DNA from: Actinomycetes bacterium
Lineage (GTDB): Bacteria; Actinomycetota; Acidimicrobiia; Acidimicrobiales; Bog-793
NCBI GenBank assembly: GCA_021838945.1
Contig: JAKCCH010000011.1
Location: forward strand, 1 to 52,835
Direction of reading: 5' to 3'
Length of the DNA: 52,835 bases
The notes under the pieces are model-generated. The model ran no database searches and was not told where the DNA came from. It saw only the letters and a list, made by a program, of their open reading frames with translations. The position numbers were made by a program, and so were the translations under genes. Positions 48,093 to 52,835 of the stretch are shown here, piece after piece (positions within the stretch are counted from its first letter, which is position 1; each line of letters starts with the position of its first letter).

Positions 48093-50966
48093 CTACGAGA
48101 TGGACGGGGCCATCTCGATGGCAAGGCGCAGGGGGTGAGCGACCTTGCGCACCCGCCAGACGAGACGCACCCGGCCGTGCACCTTGGCCCGCACCCGGAC
48201 CCGGACAGAGGTGACCAGGTCCCCGATCGCGACCGCATGCACGCGCTTTCCCGTGAGCGACACGTCGGCGAAGGAGTGGAAGACGAGCGCGCCGCGGTGG
48301 GCGGGCTCGACGAGGACGAGCACCCCGGCGTAGAAGAAGACGCGCCGTGCGACGAGGCGCCGTTGGCCGTGGACCATCTCTGGCACCTTCACCGTCCGCA
48401 GATCGCGCTGGATGACGACGTGCACCCGCCCGAGCCTGCCGTGCACCGAGAACCCGAAGTTCGACTGGAGGGTCTGGAGGATCTTCCCACGCGTCGCCAT
48501 CCGCACGGCTCTTGCGACAACGGGGCTCAGGACCCGGTCGTGCAGGGCGCCGTACAAGACGCCGGTGAAGTGGTAGTCAGGCCCCGAGGGGTGGACCACG
48601 ATCACCTTGGGCGCCTGGACGACGAAGACGAAGGACTGCGTGGCCGAGCCGCTCGCGTTCGAGGCGGTCACCGAGAAGACGTAGGTCCCCGGCTTCTTCG
48701 GAGTGCCCGAGACGAGGCAGCTCTTCGACAAGGTGAGCCCCGGCGGGAGGGACCCCCTCGTAAGCGCACACGTCGGGGTGGGCGTCCCGGTCGCAAGGAT
48801 CTGGAAGCTCCCACCGGTCCCCTCGGTGAAGGTCACCGCCGGGGGGCGCTGGCCGGGGCGGGGGCTGGCGGGGAACCTGGGCACACCAGGTGTGCCACTA
48901 CCACCGGCCGGCGGCGGCGTCACCGTGAGCGTGAAGGACTGGACGGCGTCGGACCCGACGCCGTTGCTGGCGGTCACGGTGAAGGTGAAGGTGCCTGCGA
49001 CGCTCGGGGTGCCCGAGAGCACGCACGAGCTGGACAGGCTCACCCCGCCAGGCAGCACGCCGGACTCGCTGCACGTCGGGGTGGGGGTGCCGGTCACAGA
49101 GAAGGCGACCGGCGTCATCGCCTGGCCGACCGTCGCGGTGGCCGAGGTCTCGGGCGCAGAGATGGTCGGGGGCGCGTCGACCGTCAACGTGAAGGACGTG
49201 ACGGCGTTGGACCCGACGCCGTTGCTCGCGGTCACGGTGATGGGGAAGGTCCCCGACTGGGTGGGCGTGCCTGCGAGCACCCCCGAGCTGGACAGGCTCA
49301 CGCCATCAGGCAGGCTGCCGGTCTCGGTGATCGTCGGGGCCGGATACCCCGTCGCAGAGAAGGTGACCGGGGTCATCGCCTGGCCGACCGTGGCGGTGGC
49401 CGAGGTCTCGGGCGCAGAGATGGCCGGGGGCGCGTCGACCGTCAACGTGAAGGACGTGACGGCGTTGGAACCGACGCCGTTGCTCGCGGTCACGGTCATG
49501 GGGAAGGCCCCCGACTGGGTGGGCGTGCCTGCGAGCACCCCCGAGCTGGACAGGCTCACGCCATCAGGCAGGCTGCCCGTCTCGGTGAGCGCCGGGGCCG
49601 GATACCCCGTCGCAGAGAAGCTGACCGGGGTCATCGCCTGGCCGACCGTGGCGGTGACCGAGGTCTCCGGCGCAGAGATGGCCGGCGGTGCGTCGACCGT
49701 CAGCGTGAACGACGTTGTCGCGTTCGGCGAGACGCCGTTGCTCGCGGTCACGGTGATGGGGAAGGTCCCCGACTGGGTGGGCGTGCCCGACAGCACACCC
49801 GAGCTGGACAGGCTCACACCATCAGGCAGGCTGCCCGTCTCGGTGATCGTCGGGGTCGGGGTGCCGGTCGAGCTGAACGTGACCGGCGTCATCGCCTGGC
49901 CGACCGTCGCGGTGGCCGAGGTCTCGGGCGCAGAGATGGTCGGCGGTGTGCTGGCCGGCGCCGTGCCCCCGTCGGCAGCGTACGAGACGGTTGTGCTCTC
50001 GTAGTTCGCCACGTAGACGGTGCCGGTCGCCGGATCGACCGCTACTCCGCTCGGATATGACCCCACCGAGATGGTGGAGGAGACGGCGTTCGTCGAGCCG
50101 TCGATCACCGAGACGGTGTCACTGGTGCGGTTCGTGACGTAGACGGTGTCGGTCGCCGGGTCGACCGCGACCCCGACGGGCACTGTCCCGACCGAGACGG
50201 TGGAGACGGCGTTCGTCGAGCCGTCGATCACCGAGGCGGTGCGGCCCAGGTTGTTCGCGACGTAGATGGTGTCGGTTGTCGGGTCGACCGCGACCCCTGT
50301 GGGTCTGGACACCCCTGAGACGGTGGCCGTCAGTGTGTCCGTCGAGCCGTTGATCACCGAGACGGTGTTGCTGTTGTAGTTCGTGATGTAGACGGTGTCG
50401 GTCGCCGGGTCGACCGCTACCCCGTTGGGGCCTGACGACCCTACCGAGATGATGTGTGCCACGAAGTTCGTAGAGCCGTTGATCACCGAGAAGTTGTTGC
50501 CGTTGTAGTTCGCGACGTAGACGGTGTCGGTTGTCGGGTCGACCGCGACCCCAACGGGTCTTGCCGACACCGAGATGGTCGACGTCACGGCGTTCGTCGC
50601 CCCGTCGATCACCGAGACCGTTGTGCTTGTGGAGTTCGTGACGTAGACGGTGCCGGTCGCCGGGTCGACTGCGACTCCGCTGGGCCCTTGCCCCACTGAG
50701 ATGGTGGCCGTCACGGTGTTCGTCGAGGCGTCGATCACCGAGACGGTGTTGCCGCTGGAGTTCGCAACGTAGACGGTGCCGGTCGCCGGGTCGACTGCTA
50801 CTCCGCTGGGTCTTGACCCCACCGAGATGGTGGGGACCGTCGATGCCCCGGCCTGCGTCGAGCCCACCAGCGCACCCATGGCTCCGGCGACAGAGGCCGT
50901 GAGCAAGAAGGCGAGCAGCGAATGCCAGTGCGCTCGACCTCGTGTCCGGGTCTTGTGCTCGAGCAT
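48093..50966 (-). CDS. Exported protein with seven YVTN propeller blades and five Ig-like repeats
   Basis: 957 residues; AAAGGAG five bases before the ATG. Signal peptide at about 12-42 (SLLAFLLTASVAGAMGALVG, AGA). Residues about 43-350 hold seven repeats of about 42 residues with GVAVDP(A/T)T(G/D)T(V/I)Y(V/I)(A/T)N, the YVTN beta-propeller. Then four closely similar Ig-like (He_PIG-like) repeats of about 88 residues (ISAPETSATATVGQAMTPV, GSLPDGVSLSSSGVLSGTP, ITVTASNGV) and a fifth, diverged one. The last 170 residues are basic and non-repetitive (VHVVIQRDLRTVKVPEMVHG). Probably surface-exposed; could mediate cell contact. No sortase motif. Confidence 0.88.
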   Translation of the reverse strand: MLEHKTRTRGRAHWHSLLAFLLTASVAGAMGALVGSTQAGASTVPTISVGSRPSGVAVDPATGTVYVANSSGNTVSVIDASTNTVTATISVGQGPSGVAVDPATGTVYVTNSTSTTVSVIDGATNAVTSTISVSARPVGVAVDPTTDTVYVANYNGNNFSVINGSTNFVAHIISVGSSGPNGVAVDPATDTVYITNYNSNTVSVINGSTDTLTATVSGVSRPTGVAVDPTTDTIYVANNLGRTASVIDGSTNAVSTVSVGTVPVGVAVDPATDTVYVTNRTSDTVSVIDGSTNAVSSTISVGSYPSGVAVDPATGTVYVANYESTTVSYAADGGTAPASTPPTISAPETSATATVGQAMTPVTFSSTGTPTPTITETGSLPDGVSLSSSGVLSGTPTQSGTFPITVTASNGVSPNATTSFTLTVDAPPAISAPETSVTATVGQAMTPVSFSATGYPAPALTETGSLPDGVSLSSSGVLAGTPTQSGAFPMTVTASNGVGSNAVTSFTLTVDAPPAISAPETSATATVGQAMTPVTFSATGYPAPTITETGSLPDGVSLSSSGVLAGTPTQSGTFPITVTASNGVGSNAVTSFTLTVDAPPTISAPETSATATVGQAMTPVAFSVTGTPTPTCSESGVLPGGVSLSSSCVLSGTPSVAGTFTFTVTASNGVGSDAVQSFTLTVTPPPAGGSGTPGVPRFPASPRPGQRPPAVTFTEGTGGSFQILATGTPTPTCALTRGSLPPGLTLSKSCLVSGTPKKPGTYVFSVTASNASGSATQSFVFVVQAPKVIVVHPSGPDYHFTGVLYGALHDRVLSPVVARAVRMATRGKILQTLQSNFGFSVHGRLGRVHVVIQRDLRTVKVPEMVHGQRRLVARRVFFYAGVLVLVEPAHRGALVFHSFADVSLTGKRVHAVAIGDLVTSVRVRVRAKVHGRVRLVWRVRKVAHPLRLAIEMAPSIS
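48900..49950 (-). repeat. Tandem repeat of about 264 bp (Ig-like units)
   Basis: Four units with blocks such as CTCGGGCGCAGAGATGGYCG and GGCGTGCCTGCGAGCACCCC recurring at the DNA level, the middle two nearly identical. Such units can change in number by recombination. Confidence 0.85.
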
Positions 50967-51173
50967 CGAAGCTCCTTTCGTCGGGATCCTGCTGATCACC
51001 ATGCGGCGAGTCGCAGGACACCCAGGCTGGAGCACCGATCACGGGAGCGGCTTTTCAGACCGTGGCCGAGTGGGGTCGCGACACGACTTTTCGACCTCGC
51101 TGCGCGAGGAGCCCGGGCTGGGCTGATGGTCAGACACCCGACGGCGACAAAGTCGGGTGAACGCTCCGGCAGG

Positions 51174-51195
51174 AACCATATGCTAGCATATGGTT
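51174..51195. promoter_or_regulatory. 22-bp perfect palindrome directly before the CopG start
   Basis: AACCATATGCTAGCATATGG followed by TT reads the same on both strands and ends on the base before the ATG at 51196. Expected autoregulatory operator of a ribbon-helix-helix antitoxin; TATGCT within it may be the -10. Confidence 0.8.
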
Positions 51196-51441
51196 ATGCG
51201 AACCCAGGTGCTCATCCAACTCGATGACGACCTCCTCGCCCAACTCGACGAGCGAGCCGGTGCCGAAGGAGTCTCACGCTCAGAGCTCATCCGTCGAGCG
51301 GCACGGGCGTTGATGGCGAGCGACGCTGAGGCGGCGCTCGACCGTGCCATCGCCGACGGTTACCGCCGCCACCCCGCATCCCCACCAGGTCCCGACGTCG
51401 TAGCCGCGGCCGCTGCCTCGATCGACGAAGAGCCGTGGTAG
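51196..51441 (+). CDS. CopG/ribbon-helix-helix antitoxin
   Basis: 81 residues. RTQVLIQLDDDLLAQLDERA and EGVSRSELIRRAARALM are the RHH strand and two helices; the C-terminal acidic tail (ASIDEEPW) would occupy the toxin. An ATG two codons earlier is inside the palindrome, so the second ATG is preferred. Overlaps the MazF gene by seven bases. Ends DEEPW as in many actinobacterial MazE-type antitoxins. Confidence 0.88.
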   Translation: MRTQVLIQLDDDLLAQLDERAGAEGVSRSELIRRAARALMASDAEAALDRAIADGYRRHPASPPGPDVVAAAAASIDEEPW

Positions 51442-51749
51442 CCCGAGGGGAGGTCTGGTGGGCGGAGTCGCCGGCCGCCAAGCGTCGCCCTTATCTCGTA
51501 CTCACCCGCCAGGGGGCGATCGCACACCTGCACTCGGTCTTGGCCGTCCCGGCCACCCGCAACGTCCGCAGCATCCCGACCGAGGTGTGCTTGGACACCG
51601 AAGACGGCATGCCAGAGCCCTGCGCCCTCTCGTTCGACAACCTCACCACGATGCCCAAGGCGTTCCTCGTAGAGCGGCTCTGCCGGCTCCCTCTCACCAA
51701 GATGGCACAGGCATGCCAAGCCTTGCGGGTCGCGTCGGGGTGCTCTTGA
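51435..51749 (+). CDS. mazF: MazF/PemK-family mRNA interferase toxin
   Basis: 104 residues from a GTG inside the end of the antitoxin gene. RGEVWWAESPAAKRRPYLVL is the opening strand pair of the PemK/MazF barrel (R-G-E-V-W-W....K-x-R-P-x-L-V-L), followed by VLAVPATRNVRSIPTEVCLD and CALSFDNLTTMPKAFL, with the S-F-D-N-L segment and K after it near the active site (Arg, Ser/Thr) of the family. An endoribonuclease stabilising the element; pairs with the preceding RHH protein. Confidence 0.92.
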   Translation: MVARGEVWWAESPAAKRRPYLVLTRQGAIAHLHSVLAVPATRNVRSIPTEVCLDTEDGMPEPCALSFDNLTTMPKAFLVERLCRLPLTKMAQACQALRVASGCS

Positions 51750-51776
51750 AGTCGCCGGTCGACCTGACCTACGGCT

Positions 51777-51802
51777 GCCGGTGAAGTCGTAGCTCCACCG
51801 GC
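51777..51802. terminator. Possible hairpin after mazF
   Basis: GCCGGTG and CACCGGC form a 7-bp stem with a 12-base loop 27 bases after the mazF stop; no T-tract. Confidence 0.4.
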
Positions 51803-52011
51803 CAACCGTGATCGGATGCGGCCTGCCCCCGCATCGCCTCGATCGTGGTGGTCACCCAAGCCCCTGGGTGTCTCCGCCGCTCCCCCATTCCTCCCCCATC
51901 GGGTGCGGTAACGACGCTCACCGAGGTTGAACGACGACAAGCCACCAATGACGAAGGAGCAGGTCAGCGCATAGATTCGTCTTCGTGACTGGTCATCAAC
52001 GTGCTGTTAGG

Positions 52012-52060
52012 GGCACTGATAATGCTGAGGCCGGTGGTTCAAGTCCACCTAGCCCCACCC
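52012..52060 (+). other. 3' fragment of tRNA-Ile(GAT): right attachment site of the element
   Basis: The fragment begins in the anticodon stem: loop CTGATAA with anticodon GAT at 52019-52021, then a 5-base variable loop, T arm GGTGG-TTCAAGT-CCACC (52034-52050), acceptor 3' strand TAGCCCC, discriminator A and CC. The D arm and the 5' acceptor (GGGGCTA expected) are absent upstream. Tyrosine recombinases of ICEs use precisely this part of tRNA genes as their core site, so this is the duplicated end left at the right junction. Confidence 0.85.
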
Positions 52061-52477
52061 GGAAAAATCGAGTCATGTGACGATTTCGTGCTGGCTTTCC
52101 GCACATCCGGCGCGCCGGACCCTTTTACGTCCCCCACCCCTCCGCTCGCTCGACACGTCGGATCTCGGCGTCCTCGAGCTCTGACAGGGGTCCTGAGCGA
52201 CGAGGTGGCCCGCAGGGCGGGCGAGTCATGCGGACGCTCCCGGACCACCGACATCGTCGACGGTGTGGTGATCCAGTCCGCAGCCCCCCGCAACGACGAC
52301 GTCTACACGGGCGATGCCGCTGACGAGACGCACCTCGCCGAGCACGCGATCAGCCAGGTCGCAGACATTCCAAATGTGCCTTGACGACCACGCATCACCG
52401 CCACGCTCTGCACGAGTCCGCGCCGTCGTTGCGCCACCATCAGGATGCCAAACGGGGGCAAGCGGCGCGCCCTGCGA
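52061..52477. other. 417 bases between the att site and the chromosomal gene, nothing recognised
   Basis: No supported gene and no strong hairpin. Probably chromosomal flank. Confidence 0.4.
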
Positions 52478-52835
52478 TCAGCCCGCTGCAGCGACGGCTT
52501 CGGCCATTCGCTCCACAGCGTCGGCGAGCACGGTGGCCGACGTGGCGAAGTTCAGGCGAGCGCAGCGCTCCCCACCCGGCCCGAACGCCGGTCCCGAGCT
52601 GAGCAGCACTCGGGCGCGCTCGAAGAACCACGCCGCCGCACCGACGCGGACGCTGGCGTCTCCGCGCGATGGTGAGCCGCTGCCGGCCGCGAGCGACAGC
52701 TCGGGCACCTCCGTGAAGTCCAGCCACGCAAGGTAGGTGGCCGCCCCCGGCGCCCAGCGCACTGTCGGCAACCGGTCCGCCAGGAGACCCCCGAGCAGCA
52801 CACGGTTGCGTTCCAGGCCGGCGAGGACCGTGTCG
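52478..52835 (-). CDS. C-terminal part of a MalY/PatB-type aminotransferase (5' part outside window)
   Basis: About 118 residues reach the window edge without a start. GLERNRVLLGGLLADRLPTV, ATYLAWLDF, FFERARVLLSSGPAFGPGGE and RCARLNFATSATVLADAVER give the C-terminal domain of PLP-dependent fold-type I enzymes of the MalY/PatB (cystathionine beta-lyase) group: T-Y-L-A-W-L-D and the substrate-carboxylate Arg in R-x-N-F-A. A housekeeping-type chromosomal gene, consistent with lying outside the element. Confidence 0.85.
   Translation of the reverse strand, partial: DTVLAGLERNRVLLGGLLADRLPTVRWAPGAATYLAWLDFTEVPELSLAAGSGSPSRGDASVRVGAAAWFFERARVLLSSGPAFGPGGERCARLNFATSATVLADAVERMAEAVAAAG

Noticed and set aside
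51491-51940. 149-codon minus-strand frame near the att site, considered as integrase remnant
   Set aside because: No R-H-R-Y signature of tyrosine recombinases; mostly antisense to mazF.

Overview
The window is about 53 kb of high-GC DNA (mostly G/C third positions, many GTG and some TTG starts, many probably leaderless genes with a TANNNT box about 8 bases before the start). This fits Actinomycetota; exported YVTN/Ig-like and glycine-rich proteins together with chromate-type and sulfide genes would suit a metal- or sulfur-rich habitat and a lineage such as Acidimicrobiia, but that placement is inference. Almost all of it reads as the right-hand part of an integrative and conjugative element (ICE). 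At about 52.01-52.06 kb lies the 3' part of a tRNA-Ile(GAT) gene with no 5' half, the classic scar of tRNA-targeted integration; beyond it is an ordinary chromosomal gene, a PatB/MalY-type aminotransferase. The other end, presumably with the intact tRNA and possibly the integrase, relaxase and coupling protein, is not in the window.

Layout. 0-3.8 kb: a three-gene operon (TIGR04255-family protein, HTH protein, partial THDC-motif protein), a small basic protein on the other strand, a RadC-like protein with a degenerate metal site, and a Phd/YefM antitoxin without a proper toxin. 4-11.3 kb: a replication and maintenance block with a complete DNA polymerase III alpha subunit, an AAA ATPase, SSB, a Pro/Thr-stalk surface protein and a metallophosphoesterase. 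11.7-24.8 kb: the type IV secretion module, read in two directions from about 18.6 kb: leftwards a 192-aa protein, a zinc-ribbon protein, a TcpC/VirB8-like protein and a VirB4 ATPase; rightwards a sigma-region-2-like protein, a Gly/Ala repeat protein, a tiny membrane protein, VirB2-like and VirB3/PrgI-like proteins and a 1250-aa VirB6/TrbL-like channel protein. A glycine-rich exported protein and a 66-codon ORF lie left of VirB4.

24.8-33.1 kb is resistance/metabolic cargo bracketed by two about 105-bp copies of the 3' end of the VirB6-like gene: a decayed tnpB, split ChrB genes, a beta-propeller/MFS/ChrB operon, a methyltransferase, and a sulfide operon (ArsR-rhodanese regulator, wrecked cysteine desulfurase, DsrE-like protein, sulfide:quinone oxidoreductase) with a MerR remnant at its end. 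33.1-51.8 kb holds a GntR regulator with a BNR-repeat surface protein, an operon of unknown element genes plus a superfamily 1 helicase interrupted by an intact IS200/IS605-type element, an AbiE-like toxin-antitoxin pair, a metallopeptidase-VWA protein, a DUF4143 ATPase preceded by a G7-containing tandem repeat, a possible AcrVA2-like protein, a large YVTN/Ig surface protein and a CopG-MazF pair.

The least expected observations are (i) an identical hexamer CCCTCA exactly 8 bases before the start codon of five element genes, at the place where a TATA-type -10 box sits in the leaderless genes of the same window, together with an element-encoded sigma-like protein; and (ii) an N-terminal PAGGQFAP...RPEA tag shared by two otherwise unrelated element proteins (the sigma-like protein and an AbiEii-like nucleotidyltransferase).
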